From Dipteris shenzhenensis (lineage: Eukaryota; Polypodiophyta; Polypodiopsida; Gleicheniales), in NCBI GenBank assembly GCA_047967505.1, contig CM106540.1: 64,000 nt of DNA; one strand, 5' to 3'. Of the stretch, positions 1 to 12,603 are shown piece by piece. Position numbers and translations under genes: made by a program. The notes below the pieces were generated by a model. That model searched no databases. It was not told the DNA's origin and saw only the letters and a program-made list of their open reading frames with translations. Every line of letters begins with the position of its first letter. Within the stretch, counting starts at the first letter, position 1.

Positions 1-371
1 TGTGTGTTTAGAAGTGTGGTATAGTGTGTGTGCGCCCATGTTGGTATGTATGTATATGTTTTTCGTATATTTTATTAAAATTTCTGAACGTTTGAGATTT
101 ATAAATGAAACCTTAAATTTTATTAAACACAATCTGTGATCTCAACCTTGGACTCCTTAACAAAGTAAGCTTCACCAAATACAAAGGAAAAACACGGAAG
201 ACCCTTCACTTCCTCACCAGGGCCAAAAAATCAACTGTTATGCAAACACCCCACGCGTCACTAGTATGTCCAAGAACGACACAAAAATGTTTTACGAAGA
301 ATAAATGGCGGGGTACTGTTGCTGGTTTGAGTGCTTCGTTTCTCATCTGAAATTCTATATTTCCGACGAGC
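1..371. other. intergenic, 3' flank of cytochrome b561 gene
   Basis: GT-rich then AT-rich sequence downstream of the minus-strand gene that ends at 372. I see no coding potential and no recognisable repeat family. Confidence 0.5.
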
Positions 372-1552
372 TTAAGTCGACTGCAGTTCAGAAGGAGATG
401 TTGGCTGTGTTAAGCCCCAACCCTGTCCGACCAGATACACCCAGCGATCCTGTAGAAGATATACTAATGTCATCACGGACAATTGCACCGAGAAGGCGAT
501 GTTAAGTGTTCGAATGCTTTCTTTTGTTATCAATTCCCACACCTTCATGCCAATATAGAGATTTAGAAATCCCAGAATCATTGTTCCGCTTCCAAGTAGC
601 CAGTGAACTCCATACAAGATAGATCTTGCACGTACTCCTCTGCAGCGCATTTAACAGAAAACCAAACAACGTAGCTTCCGCAGGCTGCATTGCAATTGCA
701 AACTGTGCAAGTCCTATCCCATATTGTACAATTTTGCGCAAGAGTATGCAGATTCTAAGACAGATTAAGGCATCGTCCTTAGCGGTCAATGGGGTCAGAA
801 AACTTTACAGGTTAGGTCGGAGGAATCCAATGATCGGTTGAACCCAGATGAGAACCCACAAGCTCATTCCTAGCCGCTCATGAGTGTGACGAAAATTGTA
901 ACCGAAATTTTTGAAAGAGAACGCGGCTCCTGCAGTCATTGCTGCGATGCCTGCAGTCTGCAATTACGCAATAACTCTGTCAATAATGGTCTGGCAGTGC
1001 AGTTTTATACACGTCAAAGGTTAACGGGTGCCGAAACTTCATGACGACAAGATTCAGCGAGCTTCGAAGCCATCTAACTTTCCACATTGCTGACTCGTTT
1101 GCCAGCACGCCTCAGTAACGTACCTGAACAATAATATGCAAATAAAAAATTATCGACGTAGCCTTCGAGTATCTCTCGCCTTTTATTGTAGCATTTTTCA
1201 TCAGACGCGCTGTAAGGATTCCGGCTGGCAGGAGAAGACCGATGGAAGCGTACATCAGCCAGCCATGAATCTTCACCGGGTCGAGAGATCTCTGCATAAA
1301 TAGATGAAAGCAAGAAAAGGCCGCGTTATTTATAAGTTGCTGGACAGAGCGGGAGCACAAATCAACTCCGTAACTAGTGCGTATGTTTAAAGTCAGAGAG
1401 AGGAAGGTGCAAACTACTAATACTTTCTTGGGCCTGGGGCGCTCTTCTGCCACAGCTACATCTATAATGAAACTTAGAGCTGCTAAAGTAGTGATAATAA
1501 GGCCGCGGAAGGCGATGCTGGAATGAGAGCGCCTCATTTTCTTTGAATGCAA
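372..1552 (-). CDS. cytochrome b561 domain protein, four exons
   Basis: Exons 1552-1424, 1291-1124, 957-809 and 639-372 splice in frame at GT-AG introns of 132, 166 and 169 nt to give 237 residues. Exon 1 encodes a signal-peptide-like leader (residues about 6-36, hydrophobic LIITTLAALSFII) ending in ERPRPKK. The rest is a b561 core with four candidate haem-ligand histidines in family positions: IHGW (exon 2), FYLHII (exon 2), HTHERLG (exon 3) and GVHWLLG (exon 4). Exon 4 also carries LGFLNLYIGMK and YLLQDRW, typical of plant b561 domains. There is no DOMON domain, so it resembles the short plant 'b561 domain-containing' proteins rather than CYBDOM proteins. The family moves electrons across a membrane, often from ascorbate. 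Membrane and substrate here are inferred only. ATG 1552 is used; ATG 1537 (MRRSH) is an equally good start. Confidence 0.9.
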
Positions 1553-1691
1553 GCTATGAATTATATGACGCTGAGCGATGCTGGAAGTAGGAGTTGAGAG
1601 CGTCCGATTTTAGTTGCATGCGTTGTTTGCGAGATGGTATGAGGCGTTGATTCACAGTCTGCTGCACAATTAATTGATTTGTGTGACGATA

Positions 1692-1699
1692 ATTTTATA
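1692..1699 (-). promoter_or_regulatory. TATA-like box of the b561 gene
   Basis: TATAAAAT on the minus strand about 140 bp upstream of the start codon at 1552, which leaves room for a roughly 100-nt 5' UTR. The call rests on motif and position only. Confidence 0.4.
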
Positions 1700-1792
1700 C
1701 TCTCACAAGTCGGCACTAGCATATGTATATAGCACAGACACTTGTTAGATTTTAGGTCGGGTACGAGGCCGACTAACGCCTCCTACCGGGAC

Positions 1793-1848
1793 TAGGATCA
1801 CTCATTCTTCACACAAACCATAGGATCACTCATTCTTCACACAAAACA
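1793..1848. repeat. 28-bp tandem duplication
   Basis: Two adjacent 28-bp units beginning TAGGATCACTCATTC. They differ at one position near the end of the unit. Confidence 0.85.
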
Positions 1849-2869
1849 TTTTTCTAAACATAATACAAACTAGTAACATGACCCTTGTACCACAGGTTTG
1901 AGAACACCTCCGCTCGCTCTCAAGGTGATATCTTAAAAATGCCATTAATTTTGATAAATACAATTTCAAGTTTCAAGACCCCCTTTCCCCATAGGCACCC
2001 TTGGCTTGGCTCTATGCTCACTTACTTCAACAATTTAGCTAGATGAGCGTCCACGCGATGTTGATTGATGGGCAAAGCATTCATAAAAAACAACCCTTCC
2101 CTCGAAAACTCTCTCTCTCTCTCTCTCAATGCACATATAATAATATTTCTCTCTCCATCACACATTTGTGTGTGCTCTCTCCCTTTAGTGTCTTCCTCAT
2201 ATGCATACACACATGAACACTCATACATAGGAGATCTCCCCACATGTACATCTGCAAACACACACATGCACATATCCTTGGCATGGAGTAACATGACTTG
2301 TCTCCTCTTACCTCTCCCTTTGGCTTCGACTTAGCAACTCTTCCCTAATAAAAGCTACAGTGGTGTAAATCTTCTCCAATCATCATTTTTCTCAAGCATA
2401 TTTGATCGTATCATTGATCTTACAAGTAAGATATAATCTCATTTCTAAGGAGAAGTTGAGCCCCAACCTTCAAGAGGGTGTAGGATTGCCTTTAAAATCC
2501 AGGTTGAGGAGAGTTTCAGAGCAGCTTGTTCTATGTCAATAACTCCTAATCCACCCTCCTGCTTGGGTTTGATACAAAAGTCCCACCTGACCTTGGGTAT
2601 TTGCATCTTGTGATTTAAATTTCATAGAGGAACAAAGAAACTGTAAACACATTACCCAATCAAGTAGGGAACACTTGTCCAACTACATCTTGTACATAAG
2701 TTATTTCAAAACTTGCCTTATGCTTCTCATGATGCTTGATGACACCAATTCTTCTTTTGTTATCATGATCAATGACCATAACAATATTTTCAATGTTGAA
2801 CATTCCAAACTCCACCACCTTCCCAATTTTAATCAATATCTTGATTGTATCATTAGCTTTAATCGGTGT

Positions 2870-2909
<40 letters not shown>

Positions 2910-3049
2910 CTGTGTGTGTGTGTGTGTGTAGAGACACACTCACACCTCTCTCTCTCTCTCTCTGGCCTACAAAAAAAATTGAAAACTACATAAAAAGTTA
3001 TATATATGCATAATATGTATATATATGCATGTATATATATATATTAAAT
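1849..3049. repeat. intergenic DNA with CT, CA and TG microsatellites
   Basis: Anonymous sequence carrying (CT)n at about 2110-2127, (CA)n at about 2873-2902, (TG)n at 2911-2929 and (CT)n at about 2947-2963, followed by TA-rich sequence to 3045. The CA and TG arrays face each other across a short centre. Short open frames here are repeat translations (His/Thr or Cys/Val runs) and are not called. Confidence 0.8.
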
Positions 3050-4936
3050 ATCTTATATCTTGTGTGTGTGTGTGTGTTTTGATCTATTTCAATACGTTCT
3101 TCACATCTCCAATCAAGTGACACATGGAAAAACCGAGCCATTTCAAACCACCTCAATCGACTATGTACCCCTATTTGCACCTCCAGAATGAAAAATCTAA
3201 CCTTTGTGACAAAGATTTTCCCTACACTAAGCTATGGCGTTCCCTCTCCTATGGACCATTCATTAGTCCAGCATCTCATAGAGACCATAACACCTAGGCT
3301 CCTCCTCAACCTTACCCACATGCTCCATCTTCGTGTGTGTGTGTGTGTTGATCTTTTAACCAAAAAACAAAAAGGTGTATGTGTGTGTTGATCTACTTCG
3401 ATACATTCTTCACGACTCGAATCTTGAAGTTTTTTTAAATAGGAAAAGTTTCAACTTGCCTTTATTTGTTTGGCAAAAGCACAAAAATAAGCTTGACACC
3501 CATGCAGCTGTTCATCGACCCCGATCCATGCAAGACCCTCTTAAAAATCTGTCCCTAGTTTCATCTTTTGCTCGAACAATCATAATCAGGTGACTTTCTT
3601 CAATCCATATTTTCTTCACGGCATGCCATGATGTCTTGAGAATCATTCCTACACCTTCATAACCATCCCAAAAACTTCAATTTGTGCTAGCTTCTATTAT
3701 GGCTTTGCCCACAAATTTGCAATATTGCATCAACCAAATTGCCTCATCTAGCCTTGCTAAACTTCTCCTCTACTTATCTTGATTGCCCCCTTTTGACGCC
3801 CATGTGTAGAATGTGGAGCCATACATTCCTACCTTTGACAACACAGGCGGCCGATTGTTCAAGCTCCTATGACAGAAATTGTAAAAGCTAAAGCATGCCC
3901 AAACATGAATAGCATAAGAGCTCATAATGTTTTTTGTAAATGCTTTGCCCAAAGATTAAAAGAGTAGACTTGGTAGCCCACCTTTTGCCCAACAAAAAAG
4001 GATGCTTCATTAGTTGCCACTGGCAACATCTCGTTACAAATCAGGCCATGAATTGCAAAGTGTAAGGAGAAATTTTGACTAAGCAAAGGAAAAAGAAGAA
4101 GAATGAAGGTTTAGATATCACCATGGTTTCCTTGCTGAGAATGCTTCTCACCATCAGCTTGCAAAATGCATTATTGTTTCCCATTGTCTAGTTCAAATTC
4201 TTCCCCTAGTTTATTGTCACTACCAAGTGCTCAGTAATACACAACTTGCTCGATCTCATGAAACTAGGTGTTCATTAAGACTTCATTAGCCCTTACCATA
4301 TAGGATCAACCTCTACCATTGCCACCGATTGAGCCTTCCCCTGCTCCCCCACATCTTGAAATGCCTGTAGACCTCCATCACTGAGATGAGTTGAGGGATG
4401 AATAGAATTGCCATGCGAGATGAATAGAATTGCCATGCCTATCGCATACTACTTCAAAAAAATTGGTGAAATGGTTATTACAATCCCCACATTTATGCAT
4501 GATCTATAGATGAAATCATTTTGCACAGCCACTGGGAGAAAGGCAAGATAATTTGACCTTATCAACATCCCTTTGGCTAGGACATGAGTGCAGTTGAGCC
4601 GATCATTGTATTTTTTCTTTCTCTCAAAAGTCCTTCATGGAGAGAGAAGAAGTTTTGTTTAGGTACATTTGCAAGAAGCTTCATGCCATGGAAATCTCCA
4701 CACTATATAGGGATGTTTTTTGAATCCACTGTGGATTACGTGGCCTTCGTGTTAGCACCATATGTAGTGACATTCAAAGATTCTCCCCAAGGGGGCTCCC
4801 TTACAAGTTGGTACAAAATCTATTCAATTATGATTCTATTGTTCGGAAGAGGTTGTGTAGGTTTGTAGCAAGTTTAAGAAAGAACCATATTGTTACAAAG
4901 CAAGCTTGTAGAATATCTATTCAATTATTGTTAGGA
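3050..4936. repeat. anonymous tandem block, copy 1 (full)
   Basis: First copy of a direct duplication whose second copy starts at 4937. Both begin CTTATATCTTGTGTG and end in AATTATTGTTAGG. The block holds GT tracts, a segment with short open frames on both strands, and a 22-23 bp tandem repeat at about 4394-4438 (GATGAATAGAATTGCCATGC). I recognise no reverse transcriptase, transposase or host protein. It could be a decayed non-LTR element, but no diagnostic motif supports that. Confidence 0.75.
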
Positions 4937-6362
4937 ATCTTATATCTTGTGTGTGTGTTCTGATCTACTTCAATACGTTCTTCATGTCTCCAATCAAGCG
5001 ATACATGGAAAAACCGAGCCATTTCAAACAACCTCAATTGACTATGTACCCCTATTTTGACCTCCAAAATGAAAAATCTAACCTTTGTAATAAAGATTTT
5101 CCCTACACTGAGCTATGGCATTGCCTACCATTTGGACCACTCATCAGCCCATCATCTCATAGAGACCATAACACCTAGGCTCCTCCTCAAGCTTACCTGT
5201 ATGCTCCATCTTCGTGTTTGTGTGTGTGTGTGTGTGTATGTGTGTTGATCTTTTTAACTAAAAAACAAAAAAGGTGTGTGTGTGTTGATCTACTTTGATA
5301 CATACTTCACATCTCGAATCTTGAAGTTTTTTTTTAATAGGAGAAGTTTCAACTTGCCTTTATTTGACTGGGAAAAGCAAAAAAATAAGCTTGACACCCA
5401 TGCAGTTGTTCATCGACGACGATCCCTGCAAGACCCTCTTGAAGATCTGTACCTAGTTTCATCTTTTGATCGAACAATCATAGTAACTAGGTGACTTTCT
5501 TCAATTTATATTAGGTGACTTTCTTCATGGCATGCCATGATGTCTTGAGAATCATTCCTACACCTTCATAACCAACCCAAAAACTTCAATTTGTGCTAAT
5601 TTGCAATATTGCATCAACCTAGTTTATCGTCACTACTAAGTGCTAGTAATACACTATTTGCTCTCTCATGAAACGTGGTGTTCAGGACTTCATCAGCCCT
5701 TACCATATAGGAACAACCTCCACCATTGCCATCGATTGAGCCTTCCCCTGCTCCTTGCCCAAACTTGCCTCAGAAAAGAAAATCTCCAGTGCCACATCTT
5801 GAAATGCCTCTAGACCTCCATCACTGAGATGAGTTGAGGGATGAATAGAGTTGCCATGCCTATCGCACACTACTTCGAAAAATTGGTGAAATGGCTATTA
5901 CAATCCCCACATTTATGCATGATCTATAGCTGAAATCATATTGCAGGGTGACTGGGAGAAAGGCAACACAATTTAACTTTGTTAATATCCCTTTGGCTAG
6001 GACATGGGTGCAGTTGAGCCAATGATTGTATTTTTTCTTTCTCTCTCAAAAGTCCTTCATGGAGAGAGAAGAATTGTTGTTTAGCGAAATTTGCAGAAGG
6101 TTCATGCCATGGAAATCTCCACACTATACAGGGATGTTTTTGAATCCATTGTGGATTACCTGGCCTTCATGTTAGCACCATATGTAGTGACATTTAAAGA
6201 GTCTCCCTAAGGGGGCTCCCTTGCAAGTTTGTACAAAATCTATTCAATTATGATTCTATTGTTAGGAAGAGGTTTTGTAGGTTTGTAGCAAGTGTAAGTA
6301 AGAAGCATATTGTTATAAAGCGAGTTTGTAGAACATCTATTCATAATTCAATTATTGTTAGG
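4937..6362. repeat. anonymous tandem block, copy 2 (internal deletion)
   Basis: Second copy of the block at 3050-4936, offset by about 1.89 kb. It lacks roughly 0.5 kb that copy 1 has at about 3690-4205: after AACTTCAATTTGTGCTA it jumps to the sequence around CTAGTTTATCGTCACTAC. It adds about 50 bp (5757-5810) not seen in copy 1. Divergence elsewhere is scattered substitutions. Confidence 0.75.
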
Positions 6363-6715
6363 AAAAGGTTTTGTAGCAAGTTTAAGTAGGGAGCATATTG
6401 TGCTGTAAAGCAAGAAATTGAGAAGGAAAATTTAGAAGCTATGGGAATACCTTGGGAGATGTCTTTTCCTATACTTCATTAATGAAAGTAAGAAGGTTTG
6501 TCATCCACTCATAGAGAGGAAAGGAAGTGTTCAAAAGAAAAGGAGCATAAGAAATGTTAAAAGGGAAGGAGACTGAGAAGCTTGAGGGAGTTCAAGAGGA
6601 TTTTGTAAAAGAAGAGCAGGTTTCAGGGTTTGAACATTCAATATTAAAATTTTACTATTTTTTTCTTCCCCCCCCCTCTCTCTCTCTCCCTCCCTCCCTC
6701 CCTCCCTCTCTCTCT

Positions 6716-6765
<50 letters not shown>

Positions 6766-7121
6766 TGTTACAAAGCGAGTTTGTAGAACATCTATTCATA
6801 ATTCAATTATTGTTAGGAAAAGGTTTTGTAGCAAGTTTAAGTAGGGAGCATATTGTGAGGTAAAGGAAGAAATTGAGAAGGAGAATTTAGGTGCTATGGG
6901 AATACCTTGGGACATATCTTTTCCTATACTTCATCAATGAAAGTAAGAAGGTTTGCCATCCACTCATAGGGAGAAAACGAAGTGTTCAAAAGAAAAGGAG
7001 GATAAGAAATGTTAAAAGGGAAGGAAACGGAGAAGCCTGAGGGAGTTCAAGAGAATTTTGTAAAAGAAGAGCAGGTTTCAGGGTTTCAACATTCAATATT
7101 AAAATTTTACTATTTTTTTCT

Positions 7122-7175
<54 letters not shown>
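6363..7175. repeat. two ~400-bp direct repeats, each ending in a CT tract
   Basis: The sequence around 6363-6670 (AGGTTTTGTAGCAAGTTTAAG onward) is repeated at about 6818-7125, and both copies run into C-runs and (CT)n arrays (about 6670-6764 and 7122-7174). The segment CATCTATTCATAATTCAATT precedes both. The unit shares its left end with the tail of the 3.05-6.36 kb block, so the tandem expansion continued here in shorter form. Confidence 0.75.
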
Positions 7176-7177
<2 letters not shown>

Positions 7178-7332
7178 CTTCTTATATATTATGTATATTA
7201 TATAATTATATATATATATATATATATAATTTTACTATATTTTAGTTATTTGTATATATTTGGGGGAATATATATATATATATATATATATATTTATTTA
7301 TTTCCCTCCCTCCCTCCCTCCCTCCCTCCCTC

Positions 7333-7372
<40 letters not shown>

Positions 7373-7391
7373 CCTCTCTCTCTCCCCCCGT

Positions 7392-7437
<46 letters not shown>

Positions 7438-7454
7438 CCTCTCTCCCTCCCTCC

Positions 7455-7499
<45 letters not shown>

Positions 7500-7828
7500 C
7501 CCCTCCTCGTGCTCTCTCTCTTCTCTCTTTCTCTGAAGGTCTTCTAGCGGGGCTTTGGAGTCCGTGTCTATCCACGTGAATGGCGTTGTCCCAGTGTGCC
7601 AAATCGTATGCCTCCTGCAATAGTCGACCTCGTCGTCTCCCTCACATGCAAGCCCGCACTTCATGCCACATGGCATTTTTGTGAGTCTGTCTCACTGTGA
7701 TAGTTTGTCCTCTCTTTCCACCTCCCACCTTCTCGCTTGTCTCTCCTCTCTCCTCCCTCCCAGGTTTCAAGGTTTCAACATTCAATATTGAAATTTTACT
7801 AGTTTTTCCTTCCCCCCCCTCCCCCCCC

Positions 7829-7871
<43 letters not shown>

Positions 7872-7974
7872 CCCTCCCTACTTATATCTATACTATTAAA
7901 TTATATATATATATATATATATACATGTATATATATAGACTGTGTGTGTGCGTGTGTCTCTCTCTCTCTCTCTT

Positions 7975-8009
<35 letters not shown>

Positions 8010-8095
8010 CCCCCCTTACACGTGCTCTCTCTCTCTCTCTCCCCCCTCCTCACACATTCTCTCTCTTGTCTCCTCTCTCTCTCTCGAGCACGGCA
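7176..8095. repeat. polypyrimidine and TA microsatellite cluster
   Basis: Dense simple sequence: TA tracts (about 7203-7228, 7268-7293, 7900-7937), (CCCT)n at about 7303-7334, and many (CT)n and C-run blocks at about 7335-7530, 7812-7872 and 7952-8090. Pyrimidines lie on the plus strand throughout. Long open frames here encode only Leu/Ser/Pro or Arg/Glu runs and are not genes. Confidence 0.9.
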
Positions 8096-8470
8096 TGTCT
8101 TCTGGCAGGGCTTTGGAGTCCATGTTTGTCCATGTGAATCGCATCGTGCCATGTGGCACCATCAGCCAGCATTTGCACCACATGCCAAGGAAGTAATGGT
8201 GGTGAGCCATGTGGCATTTGCCATGTGCCCCCTCTACCGCGGCCTGCCACATGTGGCACTTTGCACTCTGTTGTGCAGTGCACAGTCATCACGCAGTGCG
8301 CCACGTGGTACCCTCTGACCCGCGTTTTTCCTAGTGTGCCACTTTGGCCAAATCATCTCCCTCACATCGTCGTGTCACATTGCATTTTCGTGAGTCTGTC
8401 TCATTGTGACAATGTGTCCCCTCTTTCCACCTCCCCCCTCCTCTCTCTCCAAACCTCCCTCCTCCCCCCC
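7538..8470. repeat. dispersed direct repeat around GGGCTTTGGAGTCC
   Basis: The segment at about 7538-7765 recurs at about 8090-8465. Shared blocks are GGGCTTTGGAGTCC, GTGTGCCA, TCTCCCTCACAT, GTGAGTCTGTCTCA and TCTTTCCACCTCCC. The second copy contains about 150 bp of extra sequence (8160-8325). Each copy is flanked by CT tracts. No coding sequence recognised. Confidence 0.65.
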
Positions 8471-9480
8471 GAACCTCTAGAATCCGATCCTCCTAATCCT
8501 TTTCACGTGGCTACTCTGGGATTTGTCTCCTTAAAGAATGGATAGAAAATGTACCCTTCCTTTCATTAAAAGCAGGGACAGTGTGGTTTTGCCACCTTGT
8601 TTTGATGGTAGCAGGACAAGATCCAGACAACCATCTAGATTCAGGAGTTAAAAGTGAAATGTGTGCGAAGTAATAGGTGTCCATGCATAGTCAATAATAA
8701 GAATGTAAACCCTTAACCTTGGGAGATTAATCCCATTTATTTGTTGTCACAAATAAATATACCTACTGAGGTAGCATCCCTAGGTCAAAAAAAGATATAC
8801 CATTTACCTACTAATAAAGTTAAGCTATACTAATGAAATCATATATATACAATTATACTTTGACAACCTATAGTAAGAATTCCAAAGCAATTAGTAAAAG
8901 ATGACATTAATATAGAAGGAATGCATTTACTATGTTCATAAGAGGAACACATTAAGGGAGTGCAGGACCAATCAAGGTAAACAATTGGTTAAAGGAAAAT
9001 AATTCATTAATTGACTTTCAAACTAAAGCATGAAGTGTGTGGGGTAAGCCTTCCAAATTTCCAACTATCAAGAGTACAAGACATTATTTTTAGAGAAGAT
9101 AATATCCATAAATGCCTCCCCAAAAGTACATTTTAATGCGCCATGTGTTTCAAAAACCATAAACTTTTTTTTTGAAAAATATAACCATCCATTGGTAGCA
9201 CATAGATGAATAAAACTTAAGGGATATGGTCTATGGCTAAAGAATTCAGCCAAACATAGACCTGGAGAACATTAATTAGAAGTAAGAAACACGTAGAAAA
9301 TTGAAAATTTTAAAGTAGTGGGACATTACTAGTTAACTACTATATAACAGATTTGAGCCAGCCATTTAAAGGAGACCTAAGGTATGGATTGTGCAAAATT
9401 ATAAGCCATGGAGCATGCATTTAAATACAAGTTCTCAAAAGTATAAGAATTAAAGGAGGGAAAAATAATTTAAAACTAAC
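8471..9480. other. AT-rich intergenic DNA, nothing recognised
   Basis: No coherent open frame, repeat pair or RNA-like structure was seen in this stretch. Confidence 0.5.
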
Positions 9481-11750
9481 TACCCCAAACAAGCAACCAA
9501 GTACACTAACCCGGCCACGAGGGAGCTCTAGTCTCCACACACAAAAAGCCATAGGACTCTACCACACAAAGGACCTAGTAGACCCAAACTTCAATAGAAC
9601 ATAGACTACCCACAAGGGCTCAAACTTCCACTCTAGACCCCCAACCAAACAAGCCATTAGCAACAAACATCAGAGAAAAAGCAGAGAAAAAGCAGGTAGT
9701 ACATAACCAGTGTGCAACAAACATCAGAGAAAAAGCAGGTAGTACATAACCAGTGTGCAAAACAAAAGCAAAAGAAAACCGGCCGCTCAAGTACACTAAC
9801 ACGCAAAACACAAGTACCATCGGTCAAGAGCACGAAGTCAACCATGAGCTGGCGACAACAGCAAACTATCAAGCAGGTACCCACACGCAATCAATCACCA
9901 CGATAGAGGAATAGTGAAGATCGTAAAGCTACAAGGCAGTCAGGTATGAGAAAGAGGCGTAGGTAACCGTGGATACAAGCACACAATCTACACGTAACAA
10001 CACAACGCTAAAAAGCAAGGAGCTAAGCACAACAATGGACGTAGCTAACAACCCATCCCTAGCTTGGGATATAGAGAAACTGGCAACTCAGATCCACTAC
10101 CCTAACTGCAAACAAAGAAACACATAATAAAGCAATTGAACTCACGGCCCATAGCCCAGCCAAGTAGCTTCAATGAAAAAGTGTAAGTAATAGCAACTAT
10201 AGGACCTTCCAGTCTGGAGAGTGCATATCCAGCTAGCAATTGATTGCATTTGCAAGTAAATTAATATGTGAGCTAGTCATCTTTGTACCCAAAACTCTAA
10301 CCAAAACCACACAGCGCTAGCTCTCGGATACCAGTCATCAAGCCCAGAGGCTATAAGCATGTACGTGGAATATCAAAGAGCCAACCAATCCTCGTACCTG
10401 AGAACTCGCCATAAGCAAGTGGAGCTTGCATCAATTGCTATGAAAGCCAAAGGAATCAAAGCAAAGACCCTCGAGCAATGAGCAAGCATGAAGAGCAGGG
10501 AGCCTTGACGAGCCACATAGCATGTAACTGCTTGCATGAGTGAACTGAGAATGGTGCCACATTGGCTACAACAAGAAGTGGTTGAGATAATCCTAGGATA
10601 AAAGCACACCAAGAGACAACATTCCGACGTAAAGAGTTGTGGAGCCACCCAGTTGCAAGAGAACCACAATGTTGAGGCCATAGTAGAGCCCAGCCACCAT
10701 TAGAGCATTACAAATGCGCTTCCATCCTTATAATAATGGATTTCTATGTGCATCATAATTCATGCATCGTAAGTTAGAGCCAGACGTATGGTGAGCTAAT
10801 ATGCATCTGACCAAAACCAAGTAATAAGCGAGTTGGAAGAATGTAGATGGGATATTTGGAGGACTGTAGAAGAATGTAGTAAGCAAATCCATGAAGGGAG
10901 GCAAACAAAAACACTCCAAACAGGTTATGCAGCAATGATACTGAGGCTCCTCGTTGAGCATCCACCCGAACAAAAAGTTGATACTACAGATGTATCCTAG
11001 GATGTGAAGACACGAAGGAGTTACTCGAAGTACATTACTACATAGCAGCAGACACATCCAATGACGCGAATAAACAGGCGATTGCCCAAAAGAGACTACA
11101 CTTGCAAATAAGCGATTGTGAGTATACGGGCTAACAACAGTCATGGCCCAAATACCATCCTCGTATTAGAGACACTACATTTGCACCTAAGCGCATCTCC
11201 AATCGACCACTGTAGCACATATTATATACCGCACCCGAGAGTGAACCACATTTCGATGAAATCTTAGAGCCAATGTATGAGTGTACTGCAGAGGAGCATG
11301 CCACTACAAGCAGAACCCCGAAACAAACTCTGCAAAGAACCCACCAAAAAGCACTACGCTTCAACATGTACATAAGAGCAATCTCGAATTCAACATGAAA
11401 TAACCCGAAAGGTATGGCCAAAATCGGCCATTGTTCCAGCTAAAGTCCATGCAAGAATCAAAACAAATGAGGGAAGGGTGCGGTGGAACGCCTACCATGA
11501 GGAAGTAAATGTTAGTAAGCTTGTGTACAAACTCCCCGTGTCCACAGAATATGCAGCGTCTGCAACCGGTGAGATCAATGCTCGATCAATGAAGTGTAGG
11601 GAAGCTAGAGAAGGATGTTGAAGACAAAGGCATGTGAAGAAGTTGAAACCAACAGTTGGGAGAACTAGTAAATGGTGCAGAGAAGGCGCCAAGTCTAGGG
11701 TACCATGTTTATGCTGCACACACCCTCATCAAAGGTGCATCCAAAAAAGG
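9481..11750. other. anonymous lower-AT segment
   Basis: Less AT-rich than its flanks. Minus-strand open frames of about 96-138 codons (for example 10373-10681, 10728-11144, 11131-11421) show no recognisable motif and overlap one another, so they are not called. A 43-bp tandem repeat lies at 9661-9767. Confidence 0.4.
9661..9767. repeat. 43-bp tandem repeat, about 2.4 copies
   Basis: Units begin CAGAGAAAAAGCAGGTAGTA at 9682 and 9725. A partial unit precedes them from 9661, and the second copy decays at its end. Confidence 0.8.
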
Positions 11751-12449
11751 TATTGTTACACCGCTTGCCCAACGTGAGACACATGGCAATCATGACACTT
11801 AGGAGTGACAAGAATCCAATAGGTTAAGGCCATAACATGTGCAATACCCCCACCTAATACCCATACAAGTAATACCAATATAATTGTCACAACCATTATA
11901 TGTTTACATTGTAAATTCATACATATTAAACTGATAATAGTACGTGTATATAGAGGATTCAAACATATTAGAGAAATATAATTATTAAGAGAACCCACTT
12001 ACCATATAAATTGAGTATAGGATTATGAGGAATTGAACACCAAGGAGCTTGTTTAACGAAATAAAGAAGTCTTACAAGGACTCGTTAGTAGATGCACAAT
12101 TAATATAGACTACCCAATTGAGGAGTTATCAAGAAAATGCTGTATTAGCTAACTATATGTCAAACAAACTAAGCTCATGTCATTAGTCAAATCTCACTAC
12201 TAGAGTAAGCCAAAGCACTACCATATAAATCAACACTCCATACAAAACTAGATTAAGCCAACATAAAATTACCTTGCTACTAGCTTATTAGAAGTTTCCC
12301 ATTCTCCAAAAGGCTCTCCCAGTGAATCATTCATCGACTGGAGTAATGCTACCTTGCATTCAACATAACATGCACACTGTAATGTAAGCATAAGTATCAC
12401 TTCCAAATCAACATATGGTTAAAGCAATAAATGTAAGGAGTGTACATGT

Positions 12450-12520
<71 letters not shown>

Positions 12521-12590
12521 TCCAAGGAGAAATTACAGTATTATTGACACCTTGTGATTGTGTATGTGCGCATGTATGTGTGTTTTAGAG
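11751..12590. repeat. AT-rich DNA with adjoining TG and GA microsatellites
   Basis: (TG)n at about 12455-12485 passes directly into (GA)n to about 12518. The remainder is AT-rich with no gene seen. Confidence 0.7.
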
Positions 12591-12603
12591 TGTGTGTGTG
12601 TGT

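Noticed and set aside
7242-8318. Long open frames of 78-147 codons rich in Leu/Ser/Pro or Arg/Glu
   Set aside because: They are translations of CT and CCCT microsatellites, open in several frames on both strands, with no other protein signal.
10318-10335. PBS-like word on the minus strand (TGGTATCCGAGAGC)
   Set aside because: Mismatched to initiator tRNA-Met and not adjacent to any TG...CA LTR edge or repeated sequence.
10373-11421. Minus-strand frames of 96-138 codons
   Set aside because: Overlapping, no recognisable motif, no splice-compatible extension, composition-driven.
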